Of a stretch of 64,000 bases of DNA, positions 42,584 through 51,155 are shown piece after piece. Under the pieces are notes generated by a model. That model searched no databases, was not told where the DNA came from, and saw only the letters and a list, made by a program, of their open reading frames with translations. The stretch spans positions 682,001-746,000 of the forward strand of contig JAXGMV010000001.1 of the NCBI GenBank assembly GCA_040768445.1. The letters run 5' to 3'. Made by a program: the position numbers and the translations under genes. Within the stretch, counting starts at the first letter, position 1. Every line of letters begins with the position of its first letter. Source of the DNA: JAXGMV01 sp040768445 (GTDB lineage: Bacteria > Chloroflexota > Anaerolineae > Anaerolineales > Anaerolineaceae).

Positions 42584-43483
42584 CTATGAAAGCAGTCTTT
42601 CGGTGCGCTTGACCTTGCGATGAGAGAGCGAGAACGCCACCACGTTGATCACCATTGACAGGGCAAACAACACGATGCCGATGAAGAACAGCACCTGGTA
42701 ATGGGTGCTGCCGGTGGCAACCTCGCCCATTTCAGAGGCGATGGTGGCTGTCATGGTGCGGATGGGTGAGACAAACGAAGCCAGTCCTGTCGGCATCACC
42801 GGGGCATTGCCGGTCACCATCATCACCGCCATGGTCTCGCCGATCACGCGTCCGATGCCCAGCATCACCGCAGTGATCACACCTGTCTTTGCTGCCGGCA
42901 GGGTCACCATCCAGATGGTCTGCCAGGGGGTGGCGCCCATACCCAGAGATGCCTCGCGGTAGGACTGCGGTACGGCATTGAGGGCATCTTCGGAGATGGA
43001 GACGATGGTTGGCACTGCCGCATAACCCAGCAGGATGGCGCCAGTTAAGGCGTTCAAACCGGTGGGCAAGTGCAGCGATTCACGCAGCACCGGTGAGAGG
43101 ATCAGGATGCCGGTAAAGCCCAACACCACCGAGGGGATGCCTGCCAGCAGTTCAACCAGCGACTTGAGCGGCGTTCGCAGCCACAGCGGAGCGATTTCTG
43201 AGATGTACACGGCTGTCAGGATGCCCAGCGGCATGGCGATCAGCGAGGCGCTGACCGTCACCAATATGGAGCCCCAGAACAGCGGCGCGATGCCGTACAT
43301 GTCCTCGATCGGGTACCAGCGTGAACCGAACAGGGTGCCAAAATCGACATTTGCCAGGGCCGGCAGGCCTTCACGCAGCAGGAAGAGGAAGATCAACGCA
43401 ACAAACAGGATGCTGAGATAACCAGCAGCCTGGATAATGCGGGTGATCAATCGTTCTGACAGCGGTTCAAAGGAGCGTCTCAT
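42584..43483 (-). CDS. pstC: phosphate ABC transporter permease PstC
   Basis: A 299-residue permease. It shows the PstC features WYPIEDMYGIAPLFWGSILVT, SLVELLAGIPSVVLGFTG and the coupling segment REASLGMGATPWQTIWMVTLPAAKTGVI. It is second in the operon, 16 bases after pstS. Confidence 0.93.
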   Translation of the reverse strand: MRRSFEPLSERLITRIIQAAGYLSILFVALIFLFLLREGLPALANVDFGTLFGSRWYPIEDMYGIAPLFWGSILVTVSASLIAMPLGILTAVYISEIAPLWLRTPLKSLVELLAGIPSVVLGFTGILILSPVLRESLHLPTGLNALTGAILLGYAAVPTIVSISEDALNAVPQSYREASLGMGATPWQTIWMVTLPAAKTGVITAVMLGIGRVIGETMAVMMVTGNAPVMPTGLASFVSPIRTMTATIASEMGEVATGSTHYQVLFFIGIVLFALSMVINVVAFSLSHRKVKRTERLLS

Positions 43484-43498
43484 AGCCTGACTGTTTGG

Positions 43499-44380
43499 TT
43501 ACTCCGTAACGATGGGTACAAACCCAAGGTCTTTGACAATTTTCTGTGCCTCAGCCTGCATAATCCATTCCATATAATCCTTGACCGCGCCTGTAGGCTG
43601 GTCAATGGTGTACATATAAAGGTAGCGGGCAATCGGATAAGTGCCGTCATTGACCGTCTCGATGGTGGGTAAAACATAAGCGCTGCCATCATCCACAGCA
43701 ACGGCAATGATTTTAACATCATCGGTGATATAGCCCAGCCCGTCGTAACCAATCGCATTGGGGTTCTCACGCACCTCGGCAATGATGCCCTCAGAGGAAG
43801 GCAGCAGCAGGGTATCTGCCGAAAAGATCTCCTTATTGGCGCTGTCACCCAGGCGAATCACCTCTTCCAGGAAGTACACATGTGTACCGGAGTTGGTTTC
43901 GCGCGACAGCTTAACGATTGGGCGGTCGTCGCCGCCCAGCTCCTGCCAGTTGGTGATCTTGCCAGTGTAAATCCAGGAGATCTCCTGCAGGGTCAGGCGG
44001 TTAATCGGGTTATCGCGATGCACAATCACGCCGATGGCATCTTGAGATACCACGAACTCCACCGGTTCCACACCGTTAGCCTGCGCCGCCTTGATCTCTT
44101 CATCTTTAATAGCGCGCGAGGCATTGGCAATATCCACGGTGTCATTGATCAACGCGGCAATGCCAGTACCCGAACCGCCGCCAGTCACCGAGATGGAGAC
44201 ATCCGGGTGCAGTTCTTGGTAGCGCTCAGCCCAGCCCAGTGCCAGGTTGACGATGGTATCTGAGCCTTTATTTTGAATATACAGGGCAGGTGCGCCAGAT
44301 GTGCCTGATGACCCCGATGAACAGCCGGCAAGTAAAAGTGAAATTGCAGCCAGGATTAGAATGCAGCACATTTTGCGCAT
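43499..44380 (-). CDS. pstS: phosphate-binding lipoprotein PstS
   Basis: A 293-residue binding protein starting MRKMCCILILAAISLLLAGC, with lipobox LAGC. The PstS core includes SDTIVNLALGWAERY, SVTGGGSGTGIAALINDTVDIANASR (phosphate loop TGGGSGTG) and SRETNSGTHVYFLEEV (SGT). The ATG is chosen for its signal peptide; the upstream in-frame residues are unlikely. A 636-bp spacer with several palindromes separates it from the divergent binding-protein gene. Confidence 0.93.
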   Translation of the reverse strand: MRKMCCILILAAISLLLAGCSSGSSGTSGAPALYIQNKGSDTIVNLALGWAERYQELHPDVSISVTGGGSGTGIAALINDTVDIANASRAIKDEEIKAAQANGVEPVEFVVSQDAIGVIVHRDNPINRLTLQEISWIYTGKITNWQELGGDDRPIVKLSRETNSGTHVYFLEEVIRLGDSANKEIFSADTLLLPSSEGIIAEVRENPNAIGYDGLGYITDDVKIIAVAVDDGSAYVLPTIETVNDGTYPIARYLYMYTIDQPTGAVKDYMEWIMQAEAQKIVKDLGFVPIVTE

Positions 44381-45016
44381 GATAGTATTATACCCTGCTG
44401 CCAGCCTGTTCAGGTTGAAAACGGTCCCGAAAACCTTAATATTTTTATACACAAGGTGCATCAGCAGTCCTTTGATGCGATGTCATATAAATAGAGGATG
44501 ACTCGCGCTGGCTCTCATGATGACTGTCACCTGACAGCCTCAGCAGGTGGTTGTATCATAAAGCTATCAAGATCATATAATATATGATCACACTGCAGCT
44601 TCAATAACTTATCACTAAGGACAGCTCAACCATCCCGGGCGTACATGCAAACAGGCTGTTCAACAACCAAGACGCTTTTCCCTCCTTCAACTTGAAAGCT
44701 GTCATCAGACAGCTTTCATCTTTTATTTAACACAACGCTTGAGGACCAAAAATTCCCTGCAAAAAAATGGTACATTGGTCATTGTAATTTTTCAATATTC
44801 TTATATAATTAAGCCGTTAACTGATATATCATATATTTTTATCTGCTCACTTTCCTCAATTTTTCACGAATGCTTTTTAAAAATTTAAATCCCTGACTAT
44901 CCATACCTGCAAGTTCGGGGTATGTGCCGGCAATTAACCCGCCGCACACCATGAATGTGGTTGTTATAACGCCGATGCGTTATTAGAAATACAACATAAA
45001 CCAACAGGAGGAATAA
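44381..45016. other. 636-bp divergent intergenic region
   Basis: No gene is visible. It holds a CTGTCA-CC-TGACAG inverted repeat (44524-44537), a perfect palindrome GATCATATA-A-TATATGATC near 44566-44590, a strong hairpin (44693-44718) and a GATATATC-ATATAT site at about 44822-44838. Both pstS and the solitary binding-protein gene are driven from it. Confidence 0.55.
44693..44718 (+). terminator. strong hairpin in divergent region
   Basis: TGAAAGCTGTC-ATCA-GACAGCTTTCA is an 11-bp perfect stem followed by TCTTTTATTT. No coding region precedes it on the plus strand, so it may end an unannotated small RNA or a read-through from pst antisense. Confidence 0.6.
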
Positions 45017-46735
45017 ATGTCACGTAAAACAGTATCACTCATATTGTCACTGCTGATCGTTTCCAGCATGCTGCTGGCTGCCTGCCAGCCGGCACCTGCT
45101 GAAACACCAGCAGCCCCCGAGGCCCCTGCAGCGACTGAAGCGCCTGCAGCTACGGAAGCCCCGGCAGCCACCGAAGCGCCTGCAGCCACAGAAGCCCCGG
45201 CAGTCACAGAAGCGCCAGCTGCTACAACACCCAGCCGCATCGTCTACGGTGACACCGACACTTACTACACCTTTGATGTGTTCGTATCATCATCCCAGTG
45301 GGTGCAGGTATACGCCATTTACGACATGCTCTTTGTACTTGGCCCCGATGGCACAAGTTACTACGGTGTGCTTGCTGAAGACTGGTCCACCAGTGAAGAC
45401 GGCCTGACCGTTACCATCAAACTGCGCGACGGCATCACCTTCACAGATGGCACACCAGTTGACGCAGAAGCCATCAAGTGGGACCTGGATTACTACCGCG
45501 ATCCTGAGCTCGGTTCCGCATTCGGTGGCTGGATGACCGATGTGGTCGATGATGTCATCGTTATTGATGACCTGACCCTGAATGTCCTCCTTAAAGAGCC
45601 CTATGCCCCATTCTTCTACTGGATGTCACAGATGTGCTTCCCCTCAGCCAAAGCTTACCAGGAGCTTGGTCCCGAAGCCTTCGCTATGAACCCGGTCGGC
45701 TCCGGCCCGTTCATGGTCAAGGAAATCATCCCTGATGTTTCCGTTGTTTACGAAAAGAACCCCGACTATGCCTGGTATCCATCATTCATCAAGAACCCAG
45801 GTCCATCAATGGTAGATGAGTTCATGGTCAAATTTAATGTCTCAGACGAAGTCATCTACGCCCAACTTGAGACCGGTGAAATTGACGTGGCTGCCGTGCC
45901 CGCCCAGATGGTCGAACAGGCGAAAGCCAACCCCAACCTGGAACTGTTTGAGAGAGTCCAGGCCGGACAGCGCTATCTTGGTTTTAACACTGAAAAAGCC
46001 CCTTACAACGATGCCGCTTTCCGCAAAGCCCTGGCTTTCGCTGTCGATCGCGATGAACTGGTAACCGTTGGTTATGAAGGCGAAGCCATTCCCGTTTGGA
46101 CGCCCCTCTCTCCCGCCATCTTCGGTTGGAGCGACGAGTACGAAGCTGAAGCTGCAGCCAGCGAGCCTTTCGACCCTGAAGAAGCCATGGCACGTCTTGA
46201 TGCAGCCGGCTATGTGGATGTTGACGGTGACGGCTATCGAGATATGCTCGACGGGTCACCCATGCCCCTCAAGCTGGCTTACTCCGAAGGCACCATCAAC
46301 AAGCTGGTCAGCGAAACACTGCAGGGTCAGTTGAGCGATGTCGGTTTGAATGTCGAGATCCTGCCCCTTGACGGCCAGACCATCATGGACTCCACTCGCG
46401 AGGGCACCCATGACATGATCTACTGGTCATTCGGCCTGTCTGATGCCACCATCTTTGGCTACCTGTTCCTGTCAAACCGCATTGGCGGCTCAAACCGCAC
46501 GCGTTACAACAGTCCCGAGGTTGACGCTCTGATCGGCGAGATGGAAAGGGCTATGGATCCTGAGGACCGCAAGTTAAAGGCCATCGAAGTAATGAAGCAC
46601 GTGATTGAATACCGTCCGATGATCTCCCTGCTGGCAGAGAAACGCTACTATGCCGTGCGGGCAGACAAGTTCACCGGCGTGACCTTTGATCCGAGCGGCA
46701 CCCCGTTCTTTGGCGATGCCGAACCCGTCAAATAA
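45017..46735 (+). CDS. solitary peptide-binding lipoprotein (SBP family 5)
   Basis: A 572-residue lipoprotein; AGGAGG precedes the ATG. Lipobox LAAC with Cys23, then a linker of about seven EAPAAT-type units (roughly residues 33-70), then the family 5 domain (VKLRDGITFTDGTPVDAEAIKWDLDYYRDP, LEPYAPFFYWMSQM, AVGSGPFMVKE). No permease or ATPase genes adjoin it; it could feed either of the two permease pairs or another system. A strong terminator follows the gene, consistent with a single-gene transcript. Confidence 0.9.
   Translation: MSRKTVSLILSLLIVSSMLLAACQPAPAETPAAPEAPAATEAPAATEAPAATEAPAATEAPAVTEAPAATTPSRIVYGDTDTYYTFDVFVSSSQWVQVYAIYDMLFVLGPDGTSYYGVLAEDWSTSEDGLTVTIKLRDGITFTDGTPVDAEAIKWDLDYYRDPELGSAFGGWMTDVVDDVIVIDDLTLNVLLKEPYAPFFYWMSQMCFPSAKAYQELGPEAFAMNPVGSGPFMVKEIIPDVSVVYEKNPDYAWYPSFIKNPGPSMVDEFMVKFNVSDEVIYAQLETGEIDVAAVPAQMVEQAKANPNLELFERVQAGQRYLGFNTEKAPYNDAAFRKALAFAVDRDELVTVGYEGEAIPVWTPLSPAIFGWSDEYEAEAAASEPFDPEEAMARLDAAGYVDVDGDGYRDMLDGSPMPLKLAYSEGTINKLVSETLQGQLSDVGLNVEILPLDGQTIMDSTREGTHDMIYWSFGLSDATIFGYLFLSNRIGGSNRTRYNSPEVDALIGEMERAMDPEDRKLKAIEVMKHVIEYRPMISLLAEKRYYAVRADKFTGVTFDPSGTPFFGDAEPVK
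45105..45230 (+). repeat. short in-frame repeat encoding the EAPAAT linker
   Basis: Units of 18 bases (GAAGCCCCGGCAGCCACC-like) repeat about six times with third-base variation. The array can expand or shrink without shifting frame and sets the distance from the membrane to the binding domain. Confidence 0.7.
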
Positions 46736-46760
46736 CCTTCAGCACAGCAAGTTATTACAG

Positions 46761-46790
46761 ATCGGGCGGCTTTACAGCCGCCCGATTCTT
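46761..46790. terminator. bidirectional intrinsic terminator
   Basis: ATCGGGCGGCT and AGCCGCCCGAT form a perfect 11-bp stem with a 4-base loop, followed by TCTTATTATT on the plus strand. It lies between the converging binding-protein gene and the hypothetical gene. Confidence 0.85.
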
Positions 46791-46818
46791 ATTATTCAAA
46801 TCACTTGTTCAGGTTTCT

Positions 46819-47220
46819 TTATTTTTTCTTGAAATATTCACTGCGCTTGAAGCGAAACCCCGACCAATCTTCATCGATCGCCACCATGCGCACCGGTTTG
46901 TAACCCAACGGCTCCAGCACCTGCCACAGCGAGTCGCGGTTGAAATCGCACTGGTATTTTTTAGAAGTGAGCTTAGGGTAGGCAAACCACAGCACCGCAT
47001 CGCCCACCATCTTGGGTGCCATGCGCGCCAGAAGGTCATGCACCTCAGCCATCTTCGTCACAAACGCCAGTAAGTAGCTAAAGCCCTCTACGGCTGCCAG
47101 ATCACGCTTTACTGTCACACCTTCAAGCTGCGCCACCTCACCTTCAAAACTCTGCGGCACGTTTAGCAGCACAATTTCCTTCTGGTCTTTCAGATTTAGT
47201 TTTTTAAAGACTTCTGACAT
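46819..47220 (-). CDS. hypothetical cytoplasmic protein
   Basis: A 133-residue protein with a strong GGAGGAAAG ribosome-binding site, starting MSEVFKKLNLKDQKEIVLLNVPQSF. It has no signal or membrane segment. The residues DAVLWFAYPKLTSKKYQCDFNRDSLW and VRMVAIDEDWSGFRF look like a conserved family with a methyltransferase-like or DUF3052-like strand pattern, but I cannot name it. It lies on its own between two terminators and the chaperone operon. Confidence 0.55.
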   Translation of the reverse strand: MSEVFKKLNLKDQKEIVLLNVPQSFEGEVAQLEGVTVKRDLAAVEGFSYLLAFVTKMAEVHDLLARMAPKMVGDAVLWFAYPKLTSKKYQCDFNRDSLWQVLEPLGYKPVRMVAIDEDWSGFRFKRSEYFKKK

Positions 47221-47389
47221 CTTTCCTCCGATCTTTTGTTTGATGGCTGCCCCGGGTAAGAGTGCACTTTGGTTCGATGATTATTTTTTCACGCGCCTAT
47301 ACCCGCCCTGCTCAGGTAACGACTTCAGTATACCCTGCACACAGCCGCTATTCAATTGTTAATTCTTTATCAGAACGCGCCATGGCATA

Positions 47390-47418
47390 TTGACTGTGAC
47401 TTTCGTGCGTGATATGAT
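47390..47418 (+). promoter_or_regulatory. promoter of the chaperone operon
   Basis: TTGACT (47390-47395) and TATGAT (47413-47418) are separated by 17 bases, nearly consensus. The CIRCE element starts 14 bases downstream, overlapping the initial transcribed region. Confidence 0.85.
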
Positions 47419-47431
47419 TATGCACGTTGGT

Positions 47432-47458
47432 TTAGCACTCTAAGCCCGAGAGTGCTAA
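47432..47458. promoter_or_regulatory. CIRCE operator bound by HrcA
   Basis: TTAGCACTC-N9-GAGTGCTAA with the exact 9-base spacer, identical to the CIRCE consensus. It lies between the promoter and hrcA, so HrcA should repress hrcA-grpE-dnaK until heat titrates it. Confidence 0.97.
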
Positions 47459-47471
47459 ATGGAGAAATTTG

Positions 47472-48530
47472 ATGGAAGCATTGACTGAAAGACAAAAACT
47501 GCTGCTGACGCTCATCATCCATGAGTTTGCCAAGGATGCTGCACCGGTTGGCTCAAAATCACTGGTTGACCAGTTCAACCTCGATTTGAGTACAGCCACG
47601 GTGCGCAATGATATGTCAGCACTCACCGATATGGGCTACCTGCGCCAGCCGCATACCTCTGCCGGTCGTGTGCCCACTGAGAGCGGCTATCGCTTTTTTG
47701 TCGGCAACCTGCTGCAGCATACCGACCTGCCCGATGCCACCCGCCACATGATCAGCCATCAGTTCTACCAGATGCGTCATGATGTGGACCAATGGATGCG
47801 CCTGGCGGTTTCGGTGCTTGCCAGCCAGTCACAGTCCGCTTCCTTGATCACCGCACCGCACGCCGAGAAGCCAGTCTTCAAGCATGTTGAGTTGATCTCA
47901 ACCCGCGGCCGGCAGGTATTAATGGTGCTGGTATTGATGGGCGGCGATGTGCGCCAGCGCTTGCTGACCCTGAACGAGCCCCTGACACAGGAGCGACTCT
48001 CGCAGACAGCCGAGCAGGTTACCCGACTTATGGCCGGCAGTGACATCACTGAGATGCGCATCCTGGGCACGCAGTTAGATACACTCGGGCGTGAAATGCT
48101 TGACTGGGTAATAGAAGAAATGATCAGCAGCGGCTCCGAGCAGTCCGGTGAATTGTATCTTGACGGCTTGAGCAATGTATTTGTTGAACCTGAGTTCGCC
48201 ACAGAAGAAGGCCGCGGTGCCCTGCGCATCCTTGAGGAACGTACCACTTTGCAGCAGTTGTTCACACAGACGCTCCCCAACACGATCAATTCCGTCCAGG
48301 TGTTGATCGGTGGTGAGGGCAACTGGGAGGAACTGCGCCAGTGTTCGGTGATCCTCTCTCGCTACGGCGCTCCCGGTCTGGCCACAGGCACACTGGGTGT
48401 GCTTGGGCCGATGCGCATGCCGTACGGCAGGGCAATTTCAACCGTGCGCTTCCTGTCGCGCCTGCTCAGCGACCTGGTGACTGAAACCTTAATCACCGAT
48501 GACCTTCTGAATACCGAAAACAACGCATAA
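47472..48530 (+). CDS. hrcA: heat-inducible transcription repressor HrcA
   Basis: A 352-residue repressor starting at the ATG (MEALTERQKLLLTLIIHEF) rather than the TTG one codon before; GGAGAAA precedes it. It has the N-terminal winged helix (PVGSKSLVDQFNLDLSTATVRNDMSALTDMGYLRQPHTSAGRVPTESGYRFFV) and the GAF-like domain. It binds the CIRCE site just upstream and is folded by GroEL in known systems, so free chaperone controls the operon. Confidence 0.95.
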   Translation: MEALTERQKLLLTLIIHEFAKDAAPVGSKSLVDQFNLDLSTATVRNDMSALTDMGYLRQPHTSAGRVPTESGYRFFVGNLLQHTDLPDATRHMISHQFYQMRHDVDQWMRLAVSVLASQSQSASLITAPHAEKPVFKHVELISTRGRQVLMVLVLMGGDVRQRLLTLNEPLTQERLSQTAEQVTRLMAGSDITEMRILGTQLDTLGREMLDWVIEEMISSGSEQSGELYLDGLSNVFVEPEFATEEGRGALRILEERTTLQQLFTQTLPNTINSVQVLIGGEGNWEELRQCSVILSRYGAPGLATGTLGVLGPMRMPYGRAISTVRFLSRLLSDLVTETLITDDLLNTENNA

Positions 48531-48542
48531 AGGAAAAGATTT

Positions 48543-49130
48543 ATGACGAAAAAGACAGATAAATCACGTAAAACACAATCAGACCTTGAGAAGGAATACC
48601 AGGTGGAAGAAGGCGGTTCAGACGCTACAGCAACCCCTGCCGGTGAAGTAGTTCACCTGGAGCAGGTGATTGAAGGGCTGACAATAGACCTGGCTGAGAA
48701 AAACCGCACGGTTGACGAGTTGAAAGACAGCCTGCTGCGTGAACGGGCTGATTTTGATAACGCCCGCAAGCGCCTGGATCGCGACGCTGAAACGAATAAA
48801 CAGCAGATGCGCGCCGGCATCATCAAGAAGTACCTGGCCGTTCAGGATGACATGGAACGGGCTCTGGCGCACATGCCGGCTGAAGGCAGTGAAGGCGCCT
48901 GGGCTGAGGGCATCAAGTTGATCTACCAGAAATTAGTCAACCTGATTGCTAGCGAAGGTCTGCAGCCGCTGGCAAATGCTGGAGACACCTTCGACCCGAA
49001 TTTACACGAGGCAATTTCTCTCGAGGAACATCCGGAACTTGAGAGTAATCAAATTATTGAAGTTACACAACAAGGCTACAAACTTGGTGATCGGGTTGTA
49101 CGCCCGGCCCAGGTTCGTGTAGCACGTTAG
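48543..49130 (+). CDS. grpE: nucleotide exchange factor GrpE
   Basis: A 195-residue protein with a long coiled-coil (about 40-105, with LLRERADFDNARKRLDRD) and a beta domain containing EGLQPLANAGDTFDPNLHEAIS and VTQQGYKLGDRVVRPAQV. It releases ADP from DnaK. AAAGGA precedes the ATG and the gene follows hrcA by 12 bases. Confidence 0.95.
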   Translation: MTKKTDKSRKTQSDLEKEYQVEEGGSDATATPAGEVVHLEQVIEGLTIDLAEKNRTVDELKDSLLRERADFDNARKRLDRDAETNKQQMRAGIIKKYLAVQDDMERALAHMPAEGSEGAWAEGIKLIYQKLVNLIASEGLQPLANAGDTFDPNLHEAISLEEHPELESNQIIEVTQQGYKLGDRVVRPAQVRVAR

Positions 49131-49143
49131 GAGGATTCATTCT

Positions 49144-51039
49144 ATGGGAAAAATCATTGGTATTGATCTTGGCACTACAAACTCTGTCGTGGCAGTGATG
49201 TCGGGCGGCGAGCCTGTCGTCATTCCAACCGCTGAGGGCGAAAGACTGTGCCCCTCAGTTGTCGCTGTAAATAAGAACCATGAGCGACTGGTCGGCCGCG
49301 TGGCCCGCAACCAGGCAATCATCAATTCCGACAACACGATCTTTTCAATCAAGCGCTTCATGGGCCGCAAGTACGACGACCCGGAAGTCAAAAAGACCAT
49401 TGACCGCGTGCCTTACACCGTCACAAAAGCCGGCAACGGCGATGTGCGGGTGATGATGGATGGCAAGGAATACTCACCGCCAGAAATCTCCGCCATGGTG
49501 CTTTCAAAACTGAAGGCCGATGCTGAAGCCTATTTGGGCGAAACAGTCACCCAGGCGGTCATCACTGTTCCAGCATACTTCAACGATGCCCAGCGCAATG
49601 CCACCAAGGACGCCGGCAAGATTGCCGGTCTTGAGGTCCTGCGCATCATCAACGAGCCCACCGCCTCATCACTGGCTTATGGGCTGGATAAGAAAACCAA
49701 CGAAATTATCGCAGTCTATGACCTGGGCGGCGGTACCTTCGATATCTCCATCCTGGACGTCGGTGACGGCGTATTCCAGGTACGCTCCACCTCGGGCGAC
49801 ACCTTCCTGGGCGGCGATGACTTTGACATCCGCGTCATGGATCACCTGATGGCAGAGTTCAGAAAAGACAGCGGTATTGACCTGCGCAATGACAAGCAGG
49901 CGGTGCAACGGCTGCGCGAGGCTTCTGAGAAAGCCAAGATTGAGCTCTCTACTACCATGCAGACCGAGATCAACCTGCCCTATATCACCGCTGATGCCAG
50001 CGGTCCAAAGCACCTGGTGATGACACTCACCCGTGCCAAGCTGGAACAGCTGACCGAAGACCTGGTAAAGCGCTCACTGGAACCGGTACGCCGTGCCCTC
50101 AAAGACGCCGGCTTGAAACCTTCCGAGATCAATGAGGTGGTGCTGGTCGGCGGTATGACCCGCATGCCCGCTGTGCAGGAAGCTGTGCGCAAGGAATTTG
50201 GCAAAGACCCCCACAAGGGCGTCAACCCCGACGAAGTGGTCGCCATCGGTGCAGCCATCCAGGCCGGTGTGCTGGGCGGCGATGTCAAAGACATCCTGCT
50301 CCTCGACGTCACCCCGCTCACCCTTTCAGTTGAGACGCTGGGCGCCGTGGCCACCCCGATCATCGAACGCAACACCACCATCCCGACCCGCAAGAGCCAG
50401 ATCTTCTCCACCGCCGGCGACAGCCAGACTCAGGTTGAGATCCACATTCTGCAAGGTGAACGTCCCATGGCCGCCGATAACAAATCTCTGGGTAAATTCA
50501 TTCTTGACGGTATCCCACCGGCCCCGCGCGGCATGCCCCAGATCGAAGTGACCTTTGATATCGATGCCAACGGCATCTTGAAGGTAACCGCCATGGACAA
50601 GGCCACCAGCCGCAGCCAGCACATCACCATCACCGCTTCCTCAGGTTTGAGCGAGAGTGAAATTGAGAAGATGCGCCAGGAAGCCGAACAAAACAAAGAT
50701 GCCGATACCCGTCGCAAAGAACTTATCGAGGTTCGCAACCATGCCGACAACGCTGTTTACACAGCTGAAAAATCACTGCGTGACTTTGGCGACAAGGTGC
50801 CGGCGGATGTTAAAACCAAAATCGAAGACAAGGTCAAAGTGGTGCGCGATGTCATGAACACTGACAACCCCGATGCCATCAAGAAAGCCACCGAAGAACT
50901 TGGCCTTGAAATTCAGCAGTTGGGCGCCAGCATGTACCAGCAGCCCAGCCCCGAAGCGCCAGGCGCAGCTGAAGGCGAGCAGCCCCCATCAACCGATGGC
51001 GGCGAGGATGTAGTCGACGGCGAGTTTAAGAACGCCTGA
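49144..51039 (+). CDS. dnaK: chaperone DnaK (Hsp70)
   Basis: A 631-residue Hsp70. ATPase motifs: GIDLGTTNSVVAV, IINEPTASSLAYGL, AVYDLGGGTFDISILD. The interdomain linker VKDILLLDVTPLTL and the substrate-binding domain follow, then the Gly/Pro tail ending EDVVDGEFKNA, a variant of the GrpE-independent C-terminal motif. AGGAGG precedes the ATG. It refolds proteins with DnaJ and GrpE. It is followed by a strong terminator, so dnaJ may be expressed separately. Confidence 0.98.
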   Translation: MGKIIGIDLGTTNSVVAVMSGGEPVVIPTAEGERLCPSVVAVNKNHERLVGRVARNQAIINSDNTIFSIKRFMGRKYDDPEVKKTIDRVPYTVTKAGNGDVRVMMDGKEYSPPEISAMVLSKLKADAEAYLGETVTQAVITVPAYFNDAQRNATKDAGKIAGLEVLRIINEPTASSLAYGLDKKTNEIIAVYDLGGGTFDISILDVGDGVFQVRSTSGDTFLGGDDFDIRVMDHLMAEFRKDSGIDLRNDKQAVQRLREASEKAKIELSTTMQTEINLPYITADASGPKHLVMTLTRAKLEQLTEDLVKRSLEPVRRALKDAGLKPSEINEVVLVGGMTRMPAVQEAVRKEFGKDPHKGVNPDEVVAIGAAIQAGVLGGDVKDILLLDVTPLTLSVETLGAVATPIIERNTTIPTRKSQIFSTAGDSQTQVEIHILQGERPMAADNKSLGKFILDGIPPAPRGMPQIEVTFDIDANGILKVTAMDKATSRSQHITITASSGLSESEIEKMRQEAEQNKDADTRRKELIEVRNHADNAVYTAEKSLRDFGDKVPADVKTKIEDKVKVVRDVMNTDNPDAIKKATEELGLEIQQLGASMYQQPSPEAPGAAEGEQPPSTDGGEDVVDGEFKNA

Positions 51040-51081
51040 TCCTGCCTGCACTAAATAACGGGCAGCATAGAAAACACAATT

Positions 51082-51115
51082 ACATAGAGAGCCCGGATGT
51101 CGCGGCTCTCTATGT
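51082..51115 (+). terminator. terminator between dnaK and dnaJ
   Basis: ACATAGAGAGCC and GGCTCTCTATGT form a perfect 12-bp stem with a 10-base loop, followed by TTCTC. It partially or fully separates dnaK from dnaJ. Confidence 0.8.
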
Positions 51116-51141
51116 TTCTCACTTGAATCGGATTTTTGCGA

Positions 51142-51155
51142 TAAAATACGGTCTA
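51142..51155 (+). promoter_or_regulatory. -10 element directly before dnaJ
   Basis: TAAAAT at 51142-51147 lies seven bases before the dnaJ ATG, and no Shine-Dalgarno sequence is visible in between. Transcription from here would begin at or next to the ATG, giving a leaderless message. No good -35 hexamer lies at normal distance. Confidence 0.4.

Noticed and set aside
46819..47220. Assigning a defence or methyltransferase role to the small hypothetical gene
   Set aside because: Only a vague strand pattern is seen and no neighbour supports it.
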